Shown here one piece after another: positions 7,865 through 15,115 of a stretch of DNA of 45,963 bases. The notes beneath the pieces were generated by a model. It saw nothing but the letters and a program-made list of their open reading frames with translations, made no database searches and was not told where the DNA came from. The stretch's first letter is position 1. Each line of letters opens with the position of its first letter. Made by a program: the position numbers and the translations under genes. The DNA lies in contig CANRIW010000015.1 of assembly GCA_947630785.1 (NCBI GenBank), positions 1 through 45,963 on the forward strand, written 5' to 3'. The stretch comes from an uncultured Oscillospiraceae bacterium (lineage in GTDB: Bacteria; Bacillota; Clostridia; Oscillospirales; Oscillospiraceae).

Positions 7865-8242
7865 TTAGCGCTCGACCTTTTTGCCGCACTCGGGGCAGAA
7901 CAGGGCGTCAGCATCCAGCACCGCGCCGCAGCTGCACTTGCGCACCGCGTTCTGGGCGGCCTGGCCGTTCTCCTTCTGGAGCATGGTGTTCATCATCACC
8001 TCGCAGCACTCGGCGATCTTGCCGTAGGCGTACAGCCGCATTTGGCCCAGCCAGGCGAAGAAAATGCCGATCAAAATGACGAAGAAGCCCACCAGGGGCC
8101 CGATGATCTGGCCCTCTTCACCACGGATGAATGAGCCCACAGAGGCGCCGAGCAGGGCCCCGATGAGGATGCAGAAAAGGACCTCGATGGCAAAGATCAG
8201 TTGGGAGTAGCTTTGGATCTTTCTGCCGATATTGTTGAACAT
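7865..8242 (-). CDS. Small membrane protein with C-terminal zinc ribbon
   Basis: 125 residues. Two hydrophobic helices (about residues 15-36 and 46-66) with a G-A-L-L-G-A-S-V-G-S glycine-rich end on the first, then an amphipathic stretch, then a C-terminal ribbon C-S-C-G-A-V-L-D-A-D-A-L-F-C-P-E-C-G. The orientation is reversed compared with the two downstream genes, which carry the ribbon at the N-terminus. It is the first gene of the operon, with a GGAGAG ribosome site and a clear promoter upstream. It probably works with the two downstream proteins in the membrane; what they do is not apparent. Confidence 0.7.
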   Translation of the reverse strand: MFNNIGRKIQSYSQLIFAIEVLFCILIGALLGASVGSFIRGEEGQIIGPLVGFFVILIGIFFAWLGQMRLYAYGKIAECCEVMMNTMLQKENGQAAQNAVRKCSCGAVLDADALFCPECGKKVER

Positions 8243-8291
8243 AATGTTTCTCTCCTTTTGTTATTCTTTGATGGCTATGGGGTTACTGATT

Positions 8292-8320
8292 ATTGTATTT
8301 TCAGAAATCGTATTTGTCAA
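8292..8320 (-). promoter_or_regulatory. Promoter of the zinc-ribbon membrane operon
   Basis: On the minus strand TTGACA (8320-8315), a 17-bp spacer and TACAAT (8297-8292). Leader about 45 nt. This lies in the 314-bp gap 8243-8556, which otherwise holds only the possible promoter of the next plus-strand gene. Confidence 0.85.
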
Positions 8321-8500
8321 TCGGTTGTCCCCAATTTGTTGGCATAAATCTACAAAAGTTGTTGTATCAGGTGTAACTAAGAATAACTGGAAGGGAGCGG
8401 CCTGGCCTGTTATCATGGAACTTCACATATCGGTGGCAGATCAAAAGAGGACGAGCTGACAGCGCCAGTGTTTTTCAGAGGCCGGAGCGCAGGAAAGGGC

Positions 8501-8529
8501 TTTCCATTTCCGCCGGAATGTGTTAGAGT
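8501..8529 (+). promoter_or_regulatory. Possible promoter of the flavodoxin/ferredoxin gene
   Basis: TTTCCA, 17-bp spacer, TAGAGT with an upstream TGT (extended -10 type). Weak match, but placed about 20 bases before the ribosome site. Confidence 0.4.
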
Positions 8530-8556
8530 TTTTCCTGTGACAGGGAGGCTGTGCAG

Positions 8557-9513
8557 ATGAAGATCCTGATCGTCTATTATTCTCAGACGGGAAATACCCA
8601 GAAGATCGCCCGCGCCATCCGCGACGGTATGCGGGAGGAAGGCCACGCGGTGACGCTGAAGTTTTTGAAAAAGGTCGCCTATGACGAACTCAGCGCGTAC
8701 GACATGGTCGGGCTCGGCTCCCCCGTGTGGTATGAAATGCCGCCCAATGTGCGGAGGTTCGTGGAGGAGATGCCGCCCCAGGCGGGGAAGCTGGCCTTTT
8801 CCTTCTGTACCCATGGGACCATGCCGGATCTGTATTTCCCTCTGGCCGTCCCCCGGCTGATGAACGGGGGCTTCCGAGTCGTGGACTGGAGGGACTGGTA
8901 CGGCGACTGCACGGTCCAGATCTTCCCGGACCCCTATTATACGGCGGGGCACCCGGACGCGGTGGATCTGGAGGATGCAAAGGAGTGGGGCAGGGAGGTT
9001 TGCCAAAGGGCGGAGCGCGTCCGCGGCGGCGAGACGGACCTTCTCCCCGGGGCGCCGGCGCCCGACATGATGCCCATGCACGCGAACGCCGCCATCGACC
9101 ACCTGGGCGGCTTCCACAACGTACACGGCCGCCTGGTCCGGGATCCGGAGAAATGCCTGTATCCCAAGTGCCATATCTGCATGGACAACTGCACGATGGG
9201 CTATATCGACCTCGCCGCCCGGCCCCAGAGATACGGCAGCCGCGGCGACGCCTGTGACGACTGCCATGGCTGCACCTATTGCGAGCTGCTGTGCCCGACG
9301 GGCGCGATCCACCCCGCCGTGCCCTATGAGGAGGCGGCGCCGGTGGGGCAGGAGCACGGCTCGGCGCTGTTCGAGACGGTGCTCAGCAGGGCGGAGGAGG
9401 AGGGAAAATTCCGCCGCCTGATCCCGGCGGAGGAGGTCGGCACAAAGACGCCCTACTACTCCCGCCACCCCCGGCATCCCCGGAGAAAACAGCTTTCGTT
9501 CGAGGACGATTGA
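8557..9513 (+). CDS. EFR1-type flavodoxin/4Fe-4S ferredoxin fusion
   Basis: 318 residues. Residues ~1-150 are a flavodoxin fold with the FMN-phosphate loop Y-S-Q-T-G-N-T (9-15) and G-L-G-S-P-V-W-Y. The C-terminal part (about residues 195-255) carries two cysteine sets, C-x4-C-x2-C-x3-C and C-x2-C-x2-C-x2-C-x3-C-P-T-G-A-I, the second being a classic ferredoxin end, so two iron-sulfur clusters are likely. Such fusions pass electrons in anaerobes; the partner is not known. I chose ATG 8557 because GGGAGG at 8543-8548 is eight bases away, whereas the in-frame GTG at 8551 is only two. Monocistronic, between its own promoter candidate and a strong terminator. Confidence 0.8.
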   Translation: MKILIVYYSQTGNTQKIARAIRDGMREEGHAVTLKFLKKVAYDELSAYDMVGLGSPVWYEMPPNVRRFVEEMPPQAGKLAFSFCTHGTMPDLYFPLAVPRLMNGGFRVVDWRDWYGDCTVQIFPDPYYTAGHPDAVDLEDAKEWGREVCQRAERVRGGETDLLPGAPAPDMMPMHANAAIDHLGGFHNVHGRLVRDPEKCLYPKCHICMDNCTMGYIDLAARPQRYGSRGDACDDCHGCTYCELLCPTGAIHPAVPYEEAAPVGQEHGSALFETVLSRAEEEGKFRRLIPAEEVGTKTPYYSRHPRHPRRKQLSFEDD

Positions 9514-9548
9514 GATGACCGGCAGGGGACCGGCCTTTGGCTCCTGAC

Positions 9549-9594
9549 GTCAAAAGCTCCGAAGTCATTTGACTTCGGAGCTTTTGACTCTTTT
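9549..9594 (+). terminator. Terminator of the flavodoxin/ferredoxin gene
   Basis: An 18-bp perfect stem GTCAAAAGCTCCGAAGTC (9549-9566) with an ATTT loop, followed by TCTTTT. Confidence 0.92.
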
Positions 9595-9641
9595 CTCGCC
9601 GGTAAGCCGTTTCCACAGACTCAGGGCAGGATCGGCCTGTG

Positions 9642-10796
9642 TCAACTGTACGCGCTCCAGCGCCCCGCCAGGGCCTCCAGCACGCCCTGCAGCGCCGAGG
9701 TCTTGTACTCTCCGTCCAGATACGTGATATGCGCCATCAGCTGTCCCTTCACCGCCACGGCCTCCGTGCCGCCCTCCACCACCCAGGCGGCGTCCAGGCC
9801 CTCGATGTCCATGGGGATGTACTCGTGGCTCCGCTGTATTCTGTCCGCCATCACGCAGTCCACCCAGTCCATGGGGTCCATCCAGGGGGCCAGGCGGTAC
9901 ACGTCCTGATAGATGGTGGCCGCCACATGGCCGGGGTTCTCCACATACTCCCGGGTGTCCCAGTACTCTGAGAGAAAGGTCCGAGTGCAATCCCTGCGGC
10001 TGGTGTTCCCCATGAAGTCGGTGCGCTCCCCGGTCCAGCCCACGTCGCTGAGGACGATGTAGGGCCCGTCGGGCTGTGTTGGCATGGGGCCGTGCTGCAC
10101 GGTGACGAGCTGCAGCGCCGTCAGCGCCAGGAACAGGTATGACGCCCACCGGAGGCCGTGGACCAGGGCGAACCGGACGCGGCCCCGGCCCTTGGGGGCG
10201 TGGTCCAGAGGCACGCCCTGCTTCAGCCGCCGGTAGGTGCGGCCGATCTGCCACCTGTCGATGGTGTCCGCCGCGATGCCGGAGGCCAGCAGGAGGCAGT
10301 AGAAGACCACCAGGCCCGGCGCCACGAGCCAGTAGCGCCGCACCCCGGCGGTCAGCTCCACCGCCCCGCCGCTGATGGTGAGGATCATGGCCAGCAGCGC
10401 GGCAAACAGCCCCAGGGAGATCAGCGTGCCCACAAGAAGCCGCCGCCGGAGGCCCTTCAGAGTCTCCGCCTGCTGCCGGGGGTCCGCATAGAACTCCGGG
10501 GCGTCGCTGTCCTCCGGGGCCCGGAAATAGTGGGACAGCCCCCGGCTGGTGACGTATTCCCAGCCGCAGTCCTCATAGACCGCGATCTGCTCCTCCGGCA
10601 GGGCCGGACCGTCCGGGAGGGAGGCGCCGGCCACCTCCACCCGGTACCGGGTCCGGCTGGGCTCCACCCGCTCAAATTTGCTCCGGTATTCGCCCCGCTT
10701 CACCAGCCGCCAGCCCTTGGCCTCCATGTCGCCGTAAAATTTCTCGTTCTCCCCCAGGGCGTAGTCGCTGGGGTGGAGCTTCCACCTGTATTTCAT
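9642..10796 (-). CDS. DUF2812 membrane protein
   Basis: 384 residues. The N-terminal ~120 residues match DUF2812 (start M-K-Y-R-W-K-L, E-K-F-Y-x-x-M-E-A-K-G-W, then C-G-W-E-Y-V and Y-F-R-A-P). Hydrophobic segments follow at about 135-160, 165-195 and 235-255, and the last ~130 residues are polar, probably outside. In Clostridia DUF2812 proteins are almost always encoded with a PadR-family repressor, as here: its ATG overlaps the padR stop by four bases (10793-10796). The pair probably forms a self-regulated stress or envelope module; no activity is known for DUF2812. Confidence 0.75.
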   Translation of the reverse strand: MKYRWKLHPSDYALGENEKFYGDMEAKGWRLVKRGEYRSKFERVEPSRTRYRVEVAGASLPDGPALPEEQIAVYEDCGWEYVTSRGLSHYFRAPEDSDAPEFYADPRQQAETLKGLRRRLLVGTLISLGLFAALLAMILTISGGAVELTAGVRRYWLVAPGLVVFYCLLLASGIAADTIDRWQIGRTYRRLKQGVPLDHAPKGRGRVRFALVHGLRWASYLFLALTALQLVTVQHGPMPTQPDGPYIVLSDVGWTGERTDFMGNTSRRDCTRTFLSEYWDTREYVENPGHVAATIYQDVYRLAPWMDPMDWVDCVMADRIQRSHEYIPMDIEGLDAAWVVEGGTEAVAVKGQLMAHITYLDGEYKTSALQGVLEALAGRWSAYS

Positions 10797-11104
10797 CCCT
10801 GTTCCTCCTCCAGCACGGTCCCGTCGGCCACCAGCCGCTTGAGGCGTTTATACTCCGCCAGCAGGGCATCCCGGCCCGCGTCCGTGATGGCGTAGTTCTT
10901 CCGCCGGCCCTCCTCGCCGGTAAAGGCGATCCAGCCGTCCTTGTTCATGCGGTTCAATACACCGTACAGCGTCCCCGGTCCCATCACCAGCCGCCCGCCG
11001 GACAGCTCCCTGATGCGCTGCATCATGCCGTAGCCGTGCCCCGGCTTCAGCAGGGCCAGCAGGATGTAGTACATGGCCTCGGTCATGGGTCCCTGTTCCG
11101 GCAC
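10793..11104 (-). CDS. PadR-family transcriptional repressor
   Basis: 103 residues with a winged-helix domain: M-T-E-A-M-Y-Y-I-L-L-A-L-L, G-H-G-Y-G-M-M-Q-R-I, G-P-G-T-L-Y-G-V-L-N-R-M (recognition helix) and G-R-R-K-N-Y-A-I-T-D-A-G. The short C-terminal helix is for dimers (PadR-s2 size). I take GTG 11104 as the start: GGGAGGG lies seven bases upstream and PadR proteins of this class start just before the E-A/P-M-Y-Y-I-L-L block. A longer frame upstream to 11248 would cross the promoter. It likely represses its own operon through the AT-rich palindrome next to the promoter. Confidence 0.85.
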   Translation of the reverse strand: MPEQGPMTEAMYYILLALLKPGHGYGMMQRIRELSGGRLVMGPGTLYGVLNRMNKDGWIAFTGEEGRRKNYAITDAGRDALLAEYKRLKRLVADGTVLEEEQG

Positions 11105-11120
11105 GGCGCGTCCCTCCCTG

Positions 11121-11181
11121 CTATTATATACTTCGATATATCGTGTGACATAATAATAGCGGGCGCTGATCCCTTTGTCAA
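11121..11181 (-). promoter_or_regulatory. padR-DUF2812 promoter with putative PadR operator
   Basis: On the minus strand TTGACA (11181-11176), 17-bp spacer, TATTAT (11158-11153). The -10 lies in one arm of an interrupted palindrome: CTATTATA at 11121-11128 faces TATAATAG-like TAATAATAG at 11151-11159, and a smaller CGATATATCG lies at 11134-11143. A repressor here would cover the -10 and start site. Confidence 0.75.
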
Positions 11182-11231
11182 GAGGATCGCGCTCCTTTGG
11201 GCGGGGCGCCAGCGGCCGCGGGCGGAATATG

Positions 11232-11266
11232 AAGCAGGCCCGCCCCAAAAAGGGGCGGGCCTGCTT
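11232..11266 (-). terminator. Terminator between yerC-like gene and padR
   Basis: A 15-bp perfect stem AAGCAGGCCCGCCCC / GGGGCGGGCCTGCTT with a five-base loop. T-tail is weak on the minus strand (CTTCATATT), so efficiency is uncertain. Confidence 0.6.
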
Positions 11267-11275
11267 TGACGCGGC

Positions 11276-11575
11276 TTATTCCTGCCTGGGTTCTTTTCTT
11301 CGCTCGATGGCTGTCCGGAAGCCGCCCTTCCCAAAGGAGAAGATGCGATTTACCCGGCTGATGGTGGCGGAGCTGGCCCCGGTCTTCTCCAGGATCTCGG
11401 TGTACACCAGGCCCTCGTCCAGCAGCAGGGCCACATCGAACCGCTGCTCCATGGCCCGCAGCTCGCCCACGGTACACAGATCGTCGAAAAATGCCTGGCA
11501 CTCTTCCATGGTTTTCAACTGCAAGATGCTCTCATAGAGCGCTGTGCTGCGCTCTTTGTTACCGGTTCTGGGCAT
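11276..11575 (-). CDS. YerC/YecD-type TrpR-related regulator
   Basis: 99 residues, the usual family length. The TrpR-like helix-turn-helix is visible: C-T-V-G-E-L-R-A-M-E-Q-R-F-D-V-A-L-L-L, then Y-T-E-I-L-E-K-T-G-A-S-S-A-T-I-S-R-V-N-R (the recognition helix). YerC proteins in Firmicutes bind DNA as dimers; unlike TrpR they have no established tryptophan role. ATG 11575 has GGAGG upstream and matches the family start; a longer frame to 11680 crosses the promoter. It is divergent from the phosphoesterase gene, 157 bp away, which could be a target. Confidence 0.85.
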   Translation of the reverse strand: MPRTGNKERSTALYESILQLKTMEECQAFFDDLCTVGELRAMEQRFDVALLLDEGLVYTEILEKTGASSATISRVNRIFSFGKGGFRTAIERRKEPRQE

Positions 11576-11627
11576 GGCGGTTTCCTCCCTGTTTCTATAT
11601 AAGATGGATTTCTCTGGTAACATCCTT

Positions 11628-11656
11628 ATTTTAACACATATACTCCCGGTAGTAAA
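11628..11656 (-). promoter_or_regulatory. Promoter of the YerC-like gene
   Basis: On the minus strand TTTACT (11656-11651), 17-bp spacer, TAAAAT (11633-11628). A divergent weak -10, TATACT at 11690-11695, may serve the plus-strand phosphoesterase gene. Confidence 0.7.
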
Positions 11657-11732
11657 CTGTTTTTTCTTCTCTTTTCTCAAAAAATATGATATACTATGCT
11701 AAAATTGCGAAAGGCAGAGGGGAGGAGACGCT

Positions 11733-12851
11733 ATGGACCGGACCGCCGCCGTCATCCGGCCGGCCATTGAGCCGGGCCGCCGGGTGCTGTGTGTCAGCGA
11801 TATCCACGGCAATCTTCCGTTCCTGAAGGGCCTGCTGGCCAAAGCCCGCTTCTCCAGGGACGATGTGCTCATCCTCCTTGGGGATATCCTGGAGAAAGGG
11901 CAGGAGAGCCTGAACACCCTGCGGTACGTGATGGAGCTGTGCGGAGAATACACAGTGTATCCCCTCAGCGGCAACTGCGACCACATTGACCGGACCTTTT
12001 TGGAGGGCCGCCCCGGCGTGGACGCCGACCTGAGCCCGGTGTTCCGGTTCTGGAGGGAGCGGGCCCTCGTCAACCAGATGGGGGCGGAGCTGGGCTGCCC
12101 GCCCGTGGAGCGGGAGGAGGAGTTGCCCGCCCTCCGGGCCGCCATCCGGGAACACTTTCCGGAGGAGACCGCCTTCCTCTGCAGTCTGCCCCACATCCTG
12201 GAGGCGGGGAATTATATCTTTGCCCACGGGGGTGTCCCCCGGGAGGACCGGCTGGAGGAGCTGGACGCCTACCACTGCATGAAGAACGACGACTTCATGG
12301 GGCAGGGCCTGTCCTTCCGCAAGTGGGTGGTGGTGGGCCACTGGCCGGTGACCCTGTACCATCCCGATATCCCCGTCGCCCGGCCCCTCATCGACCGGGA
12401 GCGGCACATCGTGTCCATCGACGGAGGGTGCGTCCTCAAGCTGGACGGACAGCTCAACGCCCTTGTCATCCCGGACATCGGCGGGGACGACATGAGCTAT
12501 ATCGCCTACGACGGGCTGCCCGTGGTGGTGGCGGAGGACGCTCAGGCTCCCTCAAAGGATTCCGTCAACATCCGATGGAGCGACAGCGCCGTGGAGGTCC
12601 TCCGGGAGGAAGGGGACTGCGCCTGGTGCCGGCACGTCAGCTCCGGCCGGGAGTTGTGGATCCTGAAGGAATACCTGTACCCCCGCCGGTCCGACGGTCA
12701 CATCCACTGCGAGGACACCACCGACTATCTGCTGCCCGTGTCTCCCGGCGACCGGCTCGCCCTGGTCCGCCGGAGCAGCCGGGGCTGTCTGGCGAAGAAA
12801 GACGGGGCCACCGGCTGGTATCTGGGGAAGTTTCACCCGGCCGGCCGGTGA
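11733..12851 (+). CDS. Calcineurin-like metallophosphoesterase
   Basis: 372 residues. The metal-binding blocks of the family appear in order: S-D-I-H-G-N (D23, H25), L-G-D-I-L-E-K-G, S-G-N-C-D-H, F-A-H-G-G-V and V-G-H-W-P. The arrangement is closest to PP2A/ApaH-like enzymes (S-D-x-H-G, G-D-x-x-x-x-G, G-N-x-x, H-G-G), acting on phosphoester bonds with two metal ions. About 110 C-terminal residues lie beyond the catalytic domain and match no family I know. No signal peptide, so it is cytoplasmic. The substrate could be a phosphoprotein or a dinucleotide; the sequence does not settle it. Confidence 0.8.
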   Translation: MDRTAAVIRPAIEPGRRVLCVSDIHGNLPFLKGLLAKARFSRDDVLILLGDILEKGQESLNTLRYVMELCGEYTVYPLSGNCDHIDRTFLEGRPGVDADLSPVFRFWRERALVNQMGAELGCPPVEREEELPALRAAIREHFPEETAFLCSLPHILEAGNYIFAHGGVPREDRLEELDAYHCMKNDDFMGQGLSFRKWVVVGHWPVTLYHPDIPVARPLIDRERHIVSIDGGCVLKLDGQLNALVIPDIGGDDMSYIAYDGLPVVVAEDAQAPSKDSVNIRWSDSAVEVLREEGDCAWCRHVSSGRELWILKEYLYPRRSDGHIHCEDTTDYLLPVSPGDRLALVRRSSRGCLAKKDGATGWYLGKFHPAGR

Positions 12852-13102
12852 CGCGGGGGACAGATGATCCGTTTGACCGATAATTTTTCCGTCAAGTTTT
12901 TCTCAACGAAAAAACGACAAAATCCGGCATTTTCGAAGGTGTGGTGACAGAGAAAACGCCCGGTTTTCAACAACTTCCACCGAAGCTTCCACAACCTTTC
13001 CGAAAAAATGCGGTGGACATAATATCTGTCAAGGGGAAAATTGCCGTCTTTTCCCACAAAAATGACAAACAGTTACAGGATACGACAACACGTATGCCGC
13101 CC
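12852..13102. other. Intergenic region without a recognised gene
   Basis: AT-richer than its neighbours, with several runs of A or T and no credible reading frame, hairpin terminator or known RNA. Motifs such as TTCCACA recur (12975-13000) but do not match a DnaA box well. The rest of the gap (13103-13166) holds the miaB promoter and ribosome site. Confidence 0.5.
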
Positions 13103-13131
13103 TTGAATCCCACAGGGGTTTGTGATATCAT
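13103..13131 (+). promoter_or_regulatory. Promoter of miaB-mreD-mrdA
   Basis: TTGAAT (13103-13108), 17-bp spacer, TATCAT (13126-13131). Transcription would start near 13138, which excludes the upstream in-frame GTG at 13122 as the miaB start. Confidence 0.7.
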
Positions 13132-13166
13132 CGGATTCCACCACACAGCATATGGAGGGGACCCCT

Positions 13167-14579
13167 TTGGAGCGAACTACTCCCGTCATCCCCGCCGGTG
13201 ATATCCGGCGGCAGAGAGAATATTGCGCGGAACTGCGTGAGCGAAACGCCGCCCTGCCCGTCCGGCCCACCGCCTGGGTGGACACTTACGGCTGCCAGCA
13301 GAACGAGGCCGACTCCGAGCTGATCCGGGGGATGCTGGCGGATATGGGCTACGCCATCACCGACAGCGAGGCCGGGGCCGACGTGATCGTCATCAACACC
13401 TGCGCCATCCGGGAGCACGCGGAGCAGCGGGTGTTCGGCAACCTGGGCGCTCTGGTCCACGGCAAGCGGAAGAACACGGACCAGATCATCTGCGTGTGCG
13501 GCTGCATGGCCCAGGAGGAGCATGTGGCGGAGCGCATCCGCCAGACCTACCGGCATGTGGACCTGGTGTTCGGTCCTCAGGCGCTGTGGAAGTTCCCAGA
13601 GCTGCTGCGCCGGGTGTACCTCCGCCGGGGGAGGGTGTTCGACCGGGACGAGTCCGCCGGCGCCATCGCCGAGGGGCTGCCGGTGCGCCGGTCCGGTTCC
13701 ATCAAAGCCTGGGTGTCCATCATGTACGGCTGCAACAACTTCTGCACCTACTGCATCGTCCCCTATGTCCGGGGCCGGGAGCGCAGCCGGGAACCGGAGG
13801 TCATCCTGAATGAGATCAGGGAACTGGCGGAGCAGGGGTATAAGGACATCACCCTGCTGGGCCAGAACGTGAACTCCTACGGCAAGGACCTGGGGGAGGA
13901 CATCGACTTCCCCGCCCTGCTGGAGCGGGCCAACGCCATCCCGGGGGACTTTTTGCTCCGCTTCATGACCTCCCACCCCAAGGACGCCACCGAGCGCCTG
14001 TTCGACGTGATGCGGAACTGCGAAAAGGTGGCCCCCGTCATCCATCTGCCCTTCCAGTCGGGGAACAGCCGGGTGCTGGCCGCCATGAACCGGCGCTACA
14101 CCAGAGAACAGTACCTGGACAAGGTGCGGGCCCTGCGGGCGCGCATCCCTGATGTGGTGCTCACCAGCGACGTGATCGTGGGCTTCCCCGGCGAGACGGA
14201 GGCGGAGTTCGAGGACACCCTCTCCCTCATCCGGGAGGTCCGGTTCGACGCCCTCTTTACCTTCATCTTCTCTCCCCGGAAGGGGACCCCGGCGGCGGAG
14301 ATGGCCGACCCCGTCTCCCGCGCCGAGAAGCAGGTGTGGTTCGACCGGCTGGTGGAGGCGCAGAACGCCATTTCCCTGGAGAAGCATCAGGCGTATATCG
14401 GGAAGACCCTCCGCTGCCTCATCGACGGGGAGGGGGAGGACCCCCGGAACAGCCTGACCGCCCGCACCGCCGGCAACCGGCTGGTCCACCTGAACGGGGA
14501 CAAGGGCCTTATCGGGCAGTTCCGGGACGTAAAGATCACCGGCTGCTCCACCTGGGCCCTGTTCGGGGAGCTGGCATGA
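13167..14579 (+). CDS. miaB: tRNA-2-methylthio-N6-dimethylallyladenosine synthase
   Basis: 470 residues counted from a TTG at 13167. MiaB is a radical-SAM methylthiotransferase that adds a methylthio group to i6A37 in tRNAs reading UNN codons. Seen are the N-terminal cluster cysteines (Y-G-C-Q-Q-N-E-A-D, N-T-C-A-I-R-E-x-A-E, C-G-C-M-A-Q), the radical-SAM motif C-N-N-F-C-T-Y-C (C189, C193, C196) and a C-terminal TRAM-like end. The TTG is preferred because GGAGGGG sits six bases upstream and the predicted transcript starts after the GTG at 13122; the ATG at 13152 overlaps the ribosome site. First gene of a unit with mreD and mrdA. Confidence 0.92.
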   Translation: MERTTPVIPAGDIRRQREYCAELRERNAALPVRPTAWVDTYGCQQNEADSELIRGMLADMGYAITDSEAGADVIVINTCAIREHAEQRVFGNLGALVHGKRKNTDQIICVCGCMAQEEHVAERIRQTYRHVDLVFGPQALWKFPELLRRVYLRRGRVFDRDESAGAIAEGLPVRRSGSIKAWVSIMYGCNNFCTYCIVPYVRGRERSREPEVILNEIRELAEQGYKDITLLGQNVNSYGKDLGEDIDFPALLERANAIPGDFLLRFMTSHPKDATERLFDVMRNCEKVAPVIHLPFQSGNSRVLAAMNRRYTREQYLDKVRALRARIPDVVLTSDVIVGFPGETEAEFEDTLSLIREVRFDALFTFIFSPRKGTPAAEMADPVSRAEKQVWFDRLVEAQNAISLEKHQAYIGKTLRCLIDGEGEDPRNSLTARTAGNRLVHLNGDKGLIGQFRDVKITGCSTWALFGELA

Positions 14580-14611
14580 CCGCAGCTCATTTTGATTGGT
14601 AAGGAGCCGCT

Positions 14612-15115
14612 ATGACCAGACAGGACATCATCTTCCAATGGATCGCCTACGGCGCGGCGCTGCTGATCGTCGCGGCGGCGGATTACTATGTCCTGGGGCC
14701 CATGCCTATGGCCCTGCCCCTGCTGCTGCCCGCGGCCGCTGTCGCGGGGGGCGTGCTGGAGGGGCCCGCCTTCGGCGCGGTCTACGGGGCGCTGACGGGG
14801 CTGGTGATGAGCGGCCTGGGCCATCAGGGGGCGGGCTGCGTCCTGGCCTGCGCCGCGGCGGGGTGGCTGGCCGGACTGATCGCCCAGTATGTCCTTCGCC
14901 GGGACTGGTGGGGCTACCTCATCTGTGCGGCCGCGGTCCTGCTCTTCTGGGAGGTGTGGCAGGTGGGCAGCCGGTATTTTGCCGGTCTGGCCCCTGTAAA
15001 GGTGCTGATGGGCGTGGCTCTGCCCGAGCTGGGCTGGTCGCTGGTGTTCCTGCTGCCGGTGTACTGGCTGGAGCGGTTCTGCTGTGTCCGCTTTGGGAGG
15101 ATCGCCCATGAATGA
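14612..15115 (+). CDS. mreD: MreD-like rod-shape membrane protein
   Basis: 167 residues, five or six hydrophobic segments and very little polar sequence, the size and layout of MreD. It starts 32 bases after miaB with a TAAGGAG site, and its end overlaps the PBP2 start by eight bases. MreD is the least conserved Mre protein, so the call relies mainly on topology and on the mreD-mrdA order known in many bacteria. MreD would join MreC, RodA and PBP2 in the elongasome. The mreC of this genome region lies far away on the other strand (36045-36881). Confidence 0.65.
   Translation: MTRQDIIFQWIAYGAALLIVAAADYYVLGPMPMALPLLLPAAAVAGGVLEGPAFGAVYGALTGLVMSGLGHQGAGCVLACAAAGWLAGLIAQYVLRRDWWGYLICAAAVLLFWEVWQVGSRYFAGLAPVKVLMGVALPELGWSLVFLLPVYWLERFCCVRFGRIAHE

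Noticed and set aside
11105-11248. Longer N-terminus for the PadR protein
   Set aside because: The extended frame crosses the predicted promoter and operator and does not fit the family start.
12950-13080. DnaA-box cluster or replication origin
   Set aside because: Sites such as CTTCCACAA differ from TTATCCACA at key positions, and dnaA, dnaN or gyrB genes are absent.
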